64,000 nt of DNA from Sepiola atlantica (taxonomy: Eukaryota; Mollusca; Cephalopoda; Sepiida; Sepiolidae), in the NCBI GenBank assembly GCA_963556195.1, contig OY744522.1, forward strand, positions 35,176,483 to 35,240,482. The letters are read 5' to 3'. This document shows, piece after piece, positions 33,306 to 44,320 of this stretch. How positions within the stretch are numbered: the stretch's first letter is position 1; each line of letters begins with the position of its first letter. Under the pieces are notes generated by a model that ran no database searches, was not told the origin of the DNA, and saw nothing but the letters and a program-made list of their open reading frames with translations. Made by a program: the position numbers and the translations under genes.

Positions 33306-34849
33306 TTATGTTTTGTAATTGCCGACTAGAAAGTCATTACTACTAGAAGTTTGAAAGTTGAGTATATTTGAAAACCAGTATTTATTGAAGTATTTTTTAT
33401 AAAAGAACTACAAACAGCATTAACTTTTTTTAAGCACAAAAAGTATTTTTATCTTTCTTTTTCAAAAATCCATAAACGAATTTTACAAAGTTTTATAAAG
33501 CTAGTTTATAACTAGCTGCTGCTCATTGATTGTTATATCAGTAATACTAGCAGCCATTGTTGACTTTCGCTCAAAAAGGGGCAATCATTTTTCGGATAGG
33601 GTAATCGTACCCCGACAATAATTTATTGTTTCCCAAATTTCATGATGAAATTCCCCAAAGACAAATGGTACAATATCTTTAAAAGAAGGTGGTGGGTTAA
33701 AAAAAAAAGTGATGTAAATGGCGTTAACATTTTTATGACTTTATTTGCTGAAAACTCTTCAAATATATAATGTAGATTATTATTTATGAATGCATATGAA
33801 AGGATATTCATTTCCAAATAAAATGATGGTATTTTGACGACTTAAAGTGCTTTGGTTTTTAAAATATAACTATTTTAGTAGAACTACCTTGAAATCCGTG
33901 ATTACCCAAACTGTTTTATGGTCGGTGGGTATTTCTATTTAGTGGTGCATGTCGCAGTTACAACAAGAAAAAAAAAAATGCTTCTTCACTACATTCTAAA
34001 GATTTGGTTCACTTCTACGCATTATTCACAAATTGACATCTTTCATAGATCCGACAAAAGACGCTTTGGAATTGTAATTCTATCATCTGTTAACAGACAA
34101 AAATCACAGCTTGAAATCAATTTTTCCAAATGTAGAAATCACTTTTTCGAAATTAAAAAGAATCAAGAATGAATAGAAATGCACTAATGAAGCAAGACAG
34201 ACTAAATAAACATTAACATTAAACAGGAACTTTTGTGCAAGAATGCCATTCCTGATATTCTCTCTCTCAACTAAATCTAGGAATTATCATAAACTATAAT
34301 TTTAAGATTATACTTGCAAGAAGACCCAGTATTGCCCAAGATTGAATGAGACCTTATGTGCACTGAGCCCAGAATACAATATTCCCTTTTTTATTCTTAT
34401 CTGTTACATTTTGTAATATTCTATTTTGGGACTGGGACCCAAAGATGTATTCAGCATTGATTGAGGGAGGGGTTAAATAAAGTGATATTTATTGAGATAA
34501 TTTTCGGTAAATTTATAGCATATCCGTCATTTCCACGGAATCAATGAGTCCCATGAAGTTTTGCTCCAAGCCCTGAACCCCATATTACCATTTCTATTCT
34601 TTTTTTTTTTTTTTTAAGTTTCTATAATTTTCAAGTTCTAAATCAAATCAAGTAAAAAGTCGTATTCCTTTTTTAAGGATGACGGGCCCAAATGCATCCA
34701 CAACAATATTGGTGTACCCCTTTCTGATCAAAATAAAGTACCGTACATTAGTAGTTTCAAAATATATATGAGTATGGTGATCTCGCTTTAAAATCCTAGG
34801 AGTTTGTGAACAAACAAACAGGAACTACAATTTTATCCATATTAAGTCA
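33306..34849. other. Unannotated AT-rich spacer
   Basis: An 84-codon plus-strand frame from 33918 has no recognisable domain and low complexity, so it is not called a gene. Confidence 0.3.
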
Positions 34850-35700
34850 TATTTTTTTAAAAATATATTATGTCATATTTAAAAAAAAAATATTATGTCA
34901 TATTTAAAAAAAAAATATTATGTCATATTTAAAAAAAAATATTATCTCATATTTTAAAAAAATATATTATGTCATATTTAAAAAAATATATTATGTCATA
35001 TTTAAAAAATATATTATGTCATATTTAAAAAAATATATTATGTCATATTTAAAAAAATATATTATGTCATATTTAAAAAAATATATTATGTCATTAAAAA
35101 AAAATGTCATATTTAAAAAAAATATATGTCATATTTAAAAAAATACTTCATATTTAAAAAAATATATATTATGTCATATTTAAAAAAATATATATGTCAT
35201 ATTTAAAAAAATGTATATTATGTCATATTTAAAAAAATATATATTATGTCATATTTAAAAAAATATATGTCATATTTAAAAAAATATATGTCATATTTAA
35301 AAAAATATATATTATGTCATATTTAAAAAAAAATATATGTCATATTTAAAAAAATATATATTATGTCATATTTAAAAAAAAAATATGTCATATTTAAAAA
35401 AAATATATTGTCATGTTTTGTTTAAATATATTATGTCATACTTTTTAGAAATGTATTATGTCATATTTAAAAAAAATATATTATCATATTTAAAAATAAT
35501 ATATGTAATATTTTTATATATTGTGTCATTTTTTATACATGTCATAATTTTGTATATATTATGTCATATTTTTTATATATTGTTATATATTTTTATATAT
35601 TACGTCATATTTTAAAAAATATGTCATTTTATATATATTGTTATATATTTTTTTTAAATGTCATTTTTTATATATATTATGTCATTTTTTAAAAATCTCT
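34850..35700. repeat. AT-rich tandem array, 16-26 bp unit
   Basis: About 35 copies of TATTATGTCATATTTAAAAAA with variable A runs and optional TATA. It degenerates to the right after about 35400. Frames through it (SYLKK repeats) are artefacts of the array. Confidence 0.95.
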
Positions 35701-36865
35701 TGTCTCTAAAAGTGTTAGTATGATACCCTAAATTTAAATAAATGTGTTAATCTGTAAATTTCTTTTTCGTGAAGTTATCTTTTGGAAGAGCCTAAGTCTA
35801 AAATGTGCAATAAGCCTAATCAGGCGTTGCTTATCACAGCAAATCAGCTTTGACCCCCCCCCCCCCAAAAAAAAAACCCCAGACATTTTCATTCTTTGTT
35901 TATGAAACTTAATTCTTTTTCCTTCATAAAAAGGTGTGCCATCCTTTTCTTCTTGCCCAATTCCTTCTACTTTGTGTGCAGGAATTTCGCTTTGCAAGGT
36001 TCCGAAATAAACATCCCCTTAATATATTAACCATTCAAACACCACTTTTAAGCGTGCATTATTTAAGACTACAACCTACACATGCCATCAACTGTTAAAT
36101 CTATTTCATATTTTCAATTAGAATTAGTTGGATCAATTGAATTATTGGACAATTTGATTGGACAATTTGATTGGTCAACAAGTATGAGAAAATGTAGATA
36201 TAACTTTATAAGCGATTTTGAATGCATTTAAGTTTATTGAAAATTAAAAAAAAAAAAATGGGTTCATCTGAGTAAACTTGTCTCCAACGAAGATTTTTCA
36301 ATAAAAATCCAATAGTCAATTGCATAATATTCTTCTCTGATAAAATAAAAACTTTCTCTTGGGAGATTATTTTACTAAAATGAATCCAATTTTATGACAT
36401 TGTACATTATTGTACACATCTAATGCCCAAAACCGAAACCGACTGTGAAGATAAATAGATATTTTATCTAATTAACTCTTCATCGCCAGACACATGCAAT
36501 TGCTACTCTCCTTTACCCTTTCTTCTTAATTTACGTTATTTCTTTATGTATATCACCCTCCTAATCTGCTGTTGCTACGACTACTCTTCTTTATTTACAT
36601 CATTTATTTATAGTCATCCTATTACTTTGCATCTCTTACTATTACTCGTGTTTTCTTTATTTACATCATTTTACTCTCCTTCTCTTAAACTGCTGCTACT
36701 TCTACCCATGTTCTCTCACCGGCTAAAACATCCAATGTGAAAACAACTAATCAAAGTTTTAGTATTAACTACATTTTAACATTCTATATTTGTGACAAAT
36801 TGAAACATCCTAGGAGACGATTTTTACTAAATTAACCGATTTTATTAGCTGTTTTTACTTTTGTA
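35701..36865. other. Unannotated AT-rich spacer
   Basis: A C/A homopolymer pair lies at 35856-35877. No exon or transposon was recognised. Confidence 0.3.
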
Positions 36866-37020
36866 ATGTATCAAGTTACAGCCATTGGGTGAAGTTTTTG
36901 ATTGGCCCAGAGGGCGCCTTTGTTGTTGTTGTTTTGATTATAAAAAGAAGAGACTTTAACAGATCGGCACTTGCTTCAGTCTTGACACTTAGTGAATGGT
37001 GCAGACTTAATAATTGGCGA
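36866..37020 (+). mobile_element. Ty3/gypsy LTR (left) and leader
   Basis: The LTR begins TGTAATGTATCAAGTTACAG and runs to about CAGACTTAATAA. It is followed by TTGGCGACGAGGATGAGATC, a common Ty3/gypsy primer-binding and leader sequence. An ATAAAAAG TATA-like box lies about 60 bp before the end. The first 33 bases recur inverted at about 37341-37373. Confidence 0.7.
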
Positions 37021-37340
37021 CGAGGATGAGATCCGATCTTGAGTCGGGTATACAAATTCACCATGAATGGCTGGAATGGGGTCAGTTGGAGTGAACAGTT
37101 AAAGCCCTATTTTAATAAATGGGAGGAACTGACCTGTGAAGATGGTGTGTTACTGTGGGGAAGCAGGATTATTATTCCTCCTAAGTTGAGAGGAAAAGTT
37201 CTGCAGCAATTACACCAGACTCATGTAGGCATTGTGAGGATGAAAGCATTAGCTAGAAGCTTTGTATGGTGGCCAAAACTGGATGAAGATATTGAGTGGA
37301 CTGCCAAGGGGTGCGAAAGTTGTGTGCTAAATCAGAAACT
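37021..37340 (+). pseudogene. Ty3/gypsy pol fragment with integrase zinc-binding domain
   Basis: A plus-strand frame encodes LKPYFNKWEELTCEDGVLLW, RIIIPPKLRGKVLQQLHQTH and VGIVRMKALARSFVWWPKLD, then WTAKGCESCVLNQ. The spaced His, His, Cys, Cys (QTH, HVG and C..C) are those of the H2C2 domain at the start of retroviral-type integrases. It is fused in frame to leader sequence on the left and jumps to inverted LTR sequence on the right (about 37338). The integrase core and RT are absent, so it is a rearranged remnant. Confidence 0.85.
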
Positions 37341-37640
37341 TCACCCAATGGCTTTAACTTGATACATTACATTCCTCCATTCTTAGATGGATCACTAAAC
37401 ATAGTCTCTTAACTTAAATGGAGCTCTCCTTACACGCTCAGATCTCCGAGGAATAGGCGATGCTTTCTGTTTGAAGTCTATAGGTTCCACCTCAGCCTCA
37501 TCCTGTTTTAATAATTTAGGAACTCCTTCTTCCTCAGTAGACTCCCTTGTACTGGTTGTCACCGTGTCCTCTGCGGCATCATTCATATCAGTCATATTCT
37601 CCTCTGGGATCTGGATTGTCCTTTTAATCATAGGATGGAA
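37341..37640 (-). pseudogene. Ty3/gypsy pol C-terminus and start of 3' LTR (inverted)
   Basis: On the minus strand a frame of 78 codons ends SPIPRRSERVRRAPFKLRDYV and a stop. The RRSxRxRRxPxxLxDY ending is typical of Ty3/gypsy polyproteins. About 20 bases further the sequence TGTAATGTATCAAGTTAAAG begins, which is the same start as the left LTR. It is cut off after about 33 bases by the plus-strand pol fragment. Confidence 0.8.
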
Positions 37641-37840
37641 GATGGCAGTGAAAAGCCAGTATGTTACATCTCCCGAACGCTCTCAGATGCTGAACAGAAT
37701 TATGCACACATTGAAAAGGAAGGGCTTGCCCTGGTTTTTGCAGTGAAGAGGTTACATCAATATCTGTAACACTTCCGTCTCAAGGGTAATTTGTGTATTG
37801 GGTTTTCATAATCGGGAAATGTTTCCTGCATTGATATAGA
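37641..37840 (+). pseudogene. Ty3/gypsy RNase H fragment
   Basis: A plus-strand frame reads MEDGSEKPVCYISRTLSDAE, QNYAHIEKEGLALVFAVKRL and HQYL, then a stop and HFRLKGN. This is the end of the RT connection and the RNase H core (YISRTL...NYxxxEKExLA). It lies after the inverted C-terminus instead of before the integrase, which shows that the element was scrambled. Confidence 0.85.
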
Positions 37841-38792
37841 ATATTAACCTTACTTCATCGTACAGTTCTTGCGACCCGAGGAATATTTCTTGAACCATTT
37901 GATTACTGTGATCAACTGACTCTTCAGAGTCGTATGCTGGTTTTAATTTAGGTAATCTATAAAAGTGATCCTAGGGTGTTACCTTATTAAGGAAGACCAA
38001 TATTTTTTGTCATGTTTTGTAAGGTTTGTTGAAAGTGTCAATGTGTTTTCTGATACCATTGTCTGATTTTGTCATACATAATGTTGAAGTCTTAAACATG
38101 GTAATCGAAAGTAGGTGTTACCAGATTACCCCGGGGGTGATCAACAATAGAAATTGTAGATGGTAACATGGCATAGGTCAGGGTTGTGGGTAGGCATTGC
38201 GTTTGGAATGAGACTGTGATTATTTTGATGATTTGAATTGAGACTAACTGTAAACATTTGTTTTGTATTCATTTTGAAGTTCACGCTGATTCAAAAATGT
38301 ATTAAAAACAATTGCAGGCGTATGCCACCGATTGACAGAGAATCCAGAAAAAACAAGGGAACAGACGTGACAATTGAAGATAGTGGAGATCCCGCTTTTT
38401 GCTCCCCAAGCTTAGAGAATTGATTGTAACCATAAGTGGAGTGTGCTACAAGGAATGTCGACATTTTACAGACAATAAATTGTAAGCTATATAAAAAAAT
38501 CCTTTCTTGTTTTAGATTTCTTACTTTCTTGCTGCAATACGTTTCGATTTGGGGACGTTCAATTAAAGAAGCCGGGGACTATGTTACATAGTGACACCAC
38601 AATGAATGATTATAAAAAAAGTATCATTGTTTGGCTGCCGCGTTCAACGCACGCACAGCTGTAGGATAAAAACAGCTCCTAAAATGTTTTTAATCTAGAT
38701 CAGATGAACCTAAAGCACTAGCCAGTGAATAAAATGATGTTGAGTATTCTATAAGTGTATCATTTTGAAGGTGCAAAATATTTTTGACTTAC
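37841..38792. other. Unannotated intronic spacer
   Basis: A short plus-strand frame ends at 38423 with an AATAAA at about 38474. It has no recognised domain and its possible acceptor lacks a pyrimidine tract, so no exon is called. Confidence 0.3.
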
Positions 38793-38871
38793 CGTCATTT
38801 TTATTTTTATTTTTGTCTGCCATCAATTCAATAAGTTTCCCTTTCTCTTCTTCATCTTTATGTGAGTCACC
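38793..38871 (-). CDS. Internal coding exon (79 nt) of the PLDLT/acidic-tail gene
   Basis: On the minus strand a run of T and CAG (38874-38872) precedes the exon, and GACG/GTAAGTC follows at 38793/38792. The only open frame gives GDSHKDEEEKGKLIELMADK then NKNKND and one extra base. That G joins the AT opening the exon at 23200 to make Asp and continues the open frame. The peptide is charged and hydrophilic with a short amphipathic LIELMAD segment. No domain is recognised. Both splice sites are strong and the phase agrees, which supports a real exon. The preceding exon, which must end in phase 0, was not located between 38.9 and 64 kb. Confidence 0.7.
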
Positions 38872-39513
38872 CTGAAAAAAAAAAAGAAACAATATTTAGA
38901 GTGAATAATACAGATCAAATTCACTTAGATGTTTCATCAGATAGTCTCAAAAAAATTTATGGGTTACAAAACTACTGGACAGAATTACAAATTTGACACA
39001 GAATTATATTACTACTAATTTATTAATAATGGAGATTATGTATCTGTCTGTCTGAAGCCGAAACTATATTATTAGTTTTGATCGCTCTTTTTTATATCTA
39101 CTTATCAGCTCCTATATACACCCATTCCAAAACTTCCCCAAACATCACGTGTCTTTCAAATTTACATAAATTATTTGTTTTAAAGCTTCTAATAAATTAA
39201 CATTCGCAAATATACACTCATGGTTGTTTTTTTTTTTTTCAGATTTCTAGATGTATTTAAATATTTTCCTCGATAATCTTAATAAAAATCATAAATAGAA
39301 TTAAAGACATTTTTTAAAAATCTATATAATTGAGTTACGTAATTAAATTAGATTGTAATGGAATATGATGGAACAGCCGGCGGCCATTCCAACATTTGGT
39401 TACATGCCCTCTGATTATTAAGTATAACGTTCTATTTCGAACGAACAGAAAGTTCTATTTCAAGAAATCCACAGGTGTTAATATGATGTCAGATTAGAGA
39501 GAAAGAAAAAAAA
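38872..39513. other. Unannotated spacer
   Basis: TGTATCTGTCTGTCTGAAGCC near 39040 resembles text found at the ends of non-autonomous elements. No structure could be confirmed. Confidence 0.3.
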
Positions 39514-39612
39514 ATAGAGAGAGAGAGAGAGAGAGAAAGAGAAAAAAATAGAGAGAGAGAGAGAGAGATAGATAGAGAGAGAGAGAAAGAGAAAAAAATA
39601 TATAGAGAGAGA
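39514..39612. repeat. (GA)n-rich microsatellite
   Basis: Blocks of GAGAGAGA separated by AAAAAAATA occur three times with a period of about 40 bp, a simple-repeat array with higher-order structure. Confidence 0.85.
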
Positions 39613-41222
39613 TGGACAAGACAAGAATGCGTTAGTTGATTAATAACATGTAAGCAACACATTCTGAGATTTATCGTACGAGTAGCTCAAAAATGATATA
39701 TTTACTTCGATTTTTTATTAAAACGTTTTTTTTTTTTTTGTTTTTTTAAAATCTTATTAAAAATTATGTTTTAAAGCACAAATTTATTGAATCAAATTGT
39801 TTAATTTAAAAAATAATGAATTAGAAAAATTTCAAATTCATAGAAAAATTTAATACGAAAATGCGTTTAGTTTAAAATGCTAACTAATGTAAACAATAGG
39901 CTCACAGAATTATCCTTAAGTGCGAACTTACATTACTTAAATTACAGAAAGATATTTTTTTAGCGAAAATAAAATTAAAAATTATAGTTGATCAGATTTT
40001 ATATCTAATTATTTATTTTAATTTATTTTTGTCCAATTAAATTCAAGATTTTAGACTGAAGGGTGGGGCATCTATAGGTCCAGCAAATATAAATTTTGTT
40101 ACGCTGTCTTCTGAAACAATAAAATAACTTCCAGTTAACAACTTCCTTCTATTTATCGAAGAGAATTTAAAGATTGTTTTCTAAACACTTTCCTTGCGGT
40201 TACCTTTTACTTGGTTTAAAATGTAATGTATGTAACATGTAACTTAAAACAACTAGTTTACTTATTTTATTATTGGTTTACTTAATTATTTTTTTAACTG
40301 ATAACAGTGTAGATAGATTCTAGAAAGAAATTCTACCTAATAATAAGATATTCAAGTAATTATAAGAAATAAATAAGTTAATATTTATTAAAAACAAATG
40401 TAATTGGTTATGTGAAAATTGGCATAGATAGAGAAATCTAGAATTTTTTCTTTTTATTAACATAAGCAACTGATGATGTGAAGGTGATTAGTGAAAACTG
40501 GCTCTATGTTAAAAAAGTTTCAAACTGGAATAAGTGTTTTACTTAGTTTCAAATGTTATGTACGTAATATGTAACTTAAAACAACTAGCAAAAATATGCG
40601 ACCGGAGGGAGCATAATGGCAAATAGAAAAACTTTGAAAAAGGTAATATTATTTACTACTGCATGTGTAAAGAATAATAAAGATAATACTACAACTACTA
40701 CTACTTTTAGTATTACTACTAAAATTCATTCTTTTACCATTTATTTCTGAACTTATATAGTTTATCCTTTGTAATATTACATATTTGTAGTACTTGCGTA
40801 TGGGCTTCCATACACACCATCGGAACCGGAAGTTGTCCAGGTGACTAGTATTAAAGCTCGTCATGTGCGACACCATTTGTAAAACAGTTTTCAGGTGAAT
40901 AAAGTATTTTTGTGTTAGTACATCTTTAAAATGTTCTACATTGGAACTATTTTTAACCTGATAACAAATTTTCTTCTCCAAATATATTACTCTATTATTA
41001 ATAAAAAAAATTTCTAATTGTGTGGTAGATTTTGTTTTAGAAATCTTTTTTTGCCATTAAATTTCTACTGTGAGAATATATATATATAAGAAAAAGTTCC
41101 ATATTCAGAAATCCTAAATTAATAAAAAACAAAATCTTATGTTTCTTTACAATTATCTCACCATCAAATAAAATAAACGTTTATTTTTTTATATATAGTC
41201 TCATTTTTTGCCATGGCTACTT
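39613..41222. other. Unannotated AT-rich spacer
   Basis: A weak direct duplication (ATGTAACTTAAAACAACTAG) occurs at about 40240 and 40570, with AATGTTATGTACGTAA-like text nearby. No exon was recognised. Confidence 0.35.
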
Positions 41223-41233
41223 CAAAAGAATCT

Positions 41234-41576
41234 TGGCCTTTTGGCTAAGATCAAAGTGTAGTATCTGTTCCGATGGATACTGCACCCCATAGACTGGTAT
41301 TGTCTTGGCCTTCGGGGCTTGATTTACGCCGGTCTATGGGTCTGTCCTGTGCAGTTTTAGGAGGTCCACCCTCCCAGGCTTCGCCTCCCCTCTTTGGGGA
41401 GGAGCAAGTTTATTGCTTATTGTCTGAGGCGCCCCTACCGGGGAATGCCGACGGGGCTGCCCAGACAATTTTTAAACCCCACTTTCCCGACCCGACCTTG
41501 GGTCATATCTTACTTGTGGGAGTAAGATAAAAACTGGCCTTGTGCCTAACTCCTGGAGAGGAGTAAATCAATACTC
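41234..41576 (+). mobile_element. SINE with U2 snRNA-derived head (copy 1), target-site duplications intact
   Basis: TTGGCCTTTTGGCTAAGATC then AAAGTGTAGTATCTGTTC reproduces the 5' part of U2 snRNA, including the branch-point-binding segment GTAGTA. After about 40 nt the text diverges into a body with two hairpins (CATAGACTGG..CCGGTCTATG and CCTCCC..GGGGAGG). The body ends in CCTAACTCCTGGAGAGGAGT. The 11-bp direct repeat CAAAAGAATCT flanks it (41223-41233 and 41577-41587), the mark of LINE-mediated insertion. The 85-codon frame within is incidental. SINEs with U1/U2-derived heads are known as a class (SINEU); this body was not recognised. Confidence 0.9.
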
Positions 41577-41714
41577 CAAAAGAATCTGGAGTCATTTTGA
41601 TAATATTTTTAATTTTACATAATACATGATAACATTACGGGTTTCAGCCATGTTATTTGCATCAAAGAAAGCATTTTTCCTATTTCCTTTCTTTTTTCAA
41701 TCCTTCTGTTCTAT

Positions 41715-42152
41715 TAGGGGTGGGATGTAATGGGTGAAAATTTATGTTCATTTATACATAAATAACACTAAACGATCAAACATTTTGAAAATTTTGCAAA
41801 ATTCAGAAGGTGCAGGCCACTAGTTTTTGGCTATTTTACATTCATGAAAACCCTTTCACAGCCTTAAAATGGTCTTAAATTAAAGTACTATATCAGATTG
41901 AACCATCTATATCCATTCATAGCTTTTGAGGATGTTTCAGGACCTGCAATGTTGCATGAAACTACTTTTTCACCGAAAAATGATGGATTTTGAGTCCCGT
42001 GGAGACCTAACGGCTATTTTTGGCCTGCACATTCTGAATTTTGCAAAATTTTTAAAATGTTTGATTGTTTAGTGTTATTTATGTATAAATGAACACAAAA
42101 AAATACTACTCGCATGAATCTGAAATTTTCACCCATTACGTTCCACCCCCTA
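41715..42152. mobile_element. hAT-like MITE
   Basis: The termini TAGGGGTGGG and CCACCCCCTA are flanked by direct repeats GTTCTAT (41708-41714 and 42153-42159; 8 bp if one T is counted). Arms of about 100 bp pair, including CATTTATACATAAATAACAC and its inverse. The right arm has an extra 25-bp piece with ACTACTCGCATGAATCTG. The TAGGG start and 7-8 bp duplication fit hAT elements, but no transposase is present. Confidence 0.8.
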
Positions 42153-42224
42153 GTTCTATTTCCTTTTTCTTCTCCATTTGTCATTTTATTTAGAGTCTTT
42201 TCTCAATCTTCCCAGTCCCATCTT

Positions 42225-42332
42225 TTTTCAGTTTTCCTTCTCTCATTTAGTCATTCCTTTTTTCAGTTTTCCTTCTCTCATTTAGTCATTCCTTTTTTCA
42301 GTTTTCCTTCCTTTTCTCCAATTTAGTCATTC
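42225..42332. repeat. Tandem repeat, 34-36 bp unit, three copies
   Basis: TTTTTTCAGTTTTCCTTCTC and TCATTTAGTCATTCC alternate three times. The region is pyrimidine-rich on both sides. Confidence 0.8.
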
Positions 42333-44320
42333 CTTTCATCTCCTCGGTCCATTTCTGTCATCCTTTCTTTCCTTTGTTATTTCCCTCACACCTTATTCTC
42401 AGATCTTAATTTTTTTTTTCCTGATCAACAGACCAGAAAAGTTCTTATTTTTTAACGTGTAACACACTGAATGGCCTTTACTGATACTGGATTATAAAAA
42501 AAAAAAGCACAAACAAAAATTAAAAGCTATAAAATGCTTGCTTAGATATTGGTTATTTAAAAAAATAATTGCTGAATAATTGGATATTGTTTAAAAAAGA
42601 TTGAGTCGGAAGAAAGAATGCCATTTTAGATTGTTCATTCTTTGGTTATAAAGACATAGCATGAAGAACAAAGAGGGGAGACAAGAACTAGAAAAAGACA
42701 AAAACAAAAGAAAAAGAAAAGAGACGAATGAAAGAAAAATTTAATAAAAGAAGTTGAAAAAAGAGCCCAAAGAAAAAAGAGCCCAAAGAAAAAACAAGAA
42801 AAAGAAAAGAATAAGTAGAAATAAAGATAGAAGAATGAAAAAAAAGAAAAAGAAAAGAAAAAAATATGCATGACTTAAATAACAATCACAATACGTGAAT
42901 GAAGCGATAGACAAACTTTTAGCCATGAATGCTGTATAAAACTCTTAAGGTTTCAGTCGAGTCACATGCTACGAAAAATGTAAATTACTAGCAAATGTTG
43001 GGTTTGTAAAAGAGGCCTGGCAGCAATGCAGCTTGGGTCCACAACTGTGGCCCAAACTCATTGGAGACCTAAATTATGTTAGAACATTTTAAGCAAAGAA
43101 CTTGTACACAATATTCAATATTTAGTTAATTAGCGACTGTAAATTCATCTGGGAAAGATATGAACTCATCTATCTTCTTAATAATGAGTGAAATAGTAGA
43201 GTAAACTAGTCCCTCAAGCCTTGGTAGGGCAACGAGTCTAGAAGAAAAATTCTGAAATACTACAAGGCCTTCTCCGCTTAATTGTTGCATTGTTTCTAGT
43301 CATTTTGGACTTTTCGTTATTAAATTTAAGCAATGTGATTAAATGTGGTCAGTCAGAAAACAATGTAGGGATGTAATTTGTAAGATTATTATCGTAACAT
43401 TTTGTTGTGTAGCCAGCAGGAGGATCGCTTGAACTGTTCTTTATGTTCATGATTTTCCTCTGGTTGTTGAAGAGGGTTTCTGGAGTTGTATGCGTGAAGG
43501 GGCTGGAGGGAGCTGAACCGGAAATATTTTGTTTGAGGAGATTGAATTCAAATGACATTAAGTCATTTTTAAAAAATTTTTTAAAAATAGAAATCGCCCC
43601 AGACAAGGCATTAAGCCACTTGATGTAAGGAGCTAAAAAAAAAAAAAAAAAAAAAAAAATCACTTAAAGGTTAAAAACTCGCCAACGATAAGTGTTAGAT
43701 GCATAGATTCCAACCCAGAAAACAGTAATTCTTCCCCCTTTGTCAAACACATCGCGCATGAAATGTGAGGACTAAAGGACAAAATAAGGGAAGCGAGGGT
43801 TACGAGGCTGACAAAAGTAAACCCAAGATCCACTTTTTACTCTCATCAAACGAAAAAAAAAAAAAAATGAATAAAAATGCAACCCACAATTCAGTAATTA
43901 TAGCTTATTAATTTCCTTGTAGAAAATAAGTCAGTCATTTTTGTCAGTCAAAAATGGTCATTACTTATTCTACAACAGTCTCTCTTGAATGTTTGATTGT
44001 CTCTCTCTCCGAATATCTTAATAGTCTTAGGAAAGTCATTAATCTAACCTACACGCCACTAATAATATTATATTCTCATTGATTTTCTCTTATTTCAATT
44101 ATCATTTTTATTTCCCTAGTTTGTAACTAAACTAATTATGAATGATAATTCATCTACATTTTAAGTTTTTTTTCTCTCGATTGTTTAGAATTTCAACATA
44201 AAATATTTTAATTTATCATTTCATTAAATAGAAATTTAATGGATATACAACTATTATTAAATCTCTTCTTCAACTAAATGTAATAATTCAAACAATTACA
44301 TTAAATATGAAAAAAAATAT
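42333..44320. other. Spacer with low-complexity tracts
   Basis: A purine-rich block (42690-42870) yields poly-Phe frames on the minus strand. Poly-A lies at 43627-43658. Text at 43195-43320 resembles the LINE 3'UTR at 7.83-7.92 kb. An imperfect hairpin (GTAGAAAATAAGT...ACTTATTCTAC) lies at 43919-43973. No exon was recognised. Confidence 0.4.

Larger units (their letters stand above)
23201..38792 (-). other. Large intron (about 15.6 kb) of the minus-strand gene
   Basis: The donor GTAAGT is the complement of 38792-38787 and the acceptor is at 23202-23201. Joining the exons gives codon G|AT and keeps one frame. The intron contains the repeats listed within this interval, in both orientations. 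Confidence 0.6.

Noticed and set aside
33918..34172. 84-codon hypothetical gene
   Set aside because: No domain, no splice or promoter context, and its length is expected by chance in this much AT-rich DNA.
34920..35615. Open frames with SYLKK/YYVIFKK repeats
   Set aside because: They are produced by the AT-rich tandem array; unit length varies and is not kept in frame.
38318..38480. Possible plus-strand terminal exon followed by AATAAA
   Set aside because: The acceptor lacks a pyrimidine tract, the peptide has no recognised motif and it lies inside the minus-strand gene's intron.
40470..40510. CTGATGA with GAAAA near 40475
   Set aside because: No complementary stem II and no stem I.
41234..41290. 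Genuine U2 snRNA gene
   Set aside because: Only the first about 40 nt match U2; the Sm site and 3' stem-loops are absent and target-site duplications enclose a longer element.
41273..41530. 85-codon frame in the U2-headed SINE
   Set aside because: The SINE is non-coding; the frame has no known domain and is not kept in the copy at 20.3-20.5 kb.
42635..42926. Phe/Leu-rich, membrane-like frames on the minus strand
   Set aside because: They come from a purine-rich low-complexity block and are not kept by any codon pattern.
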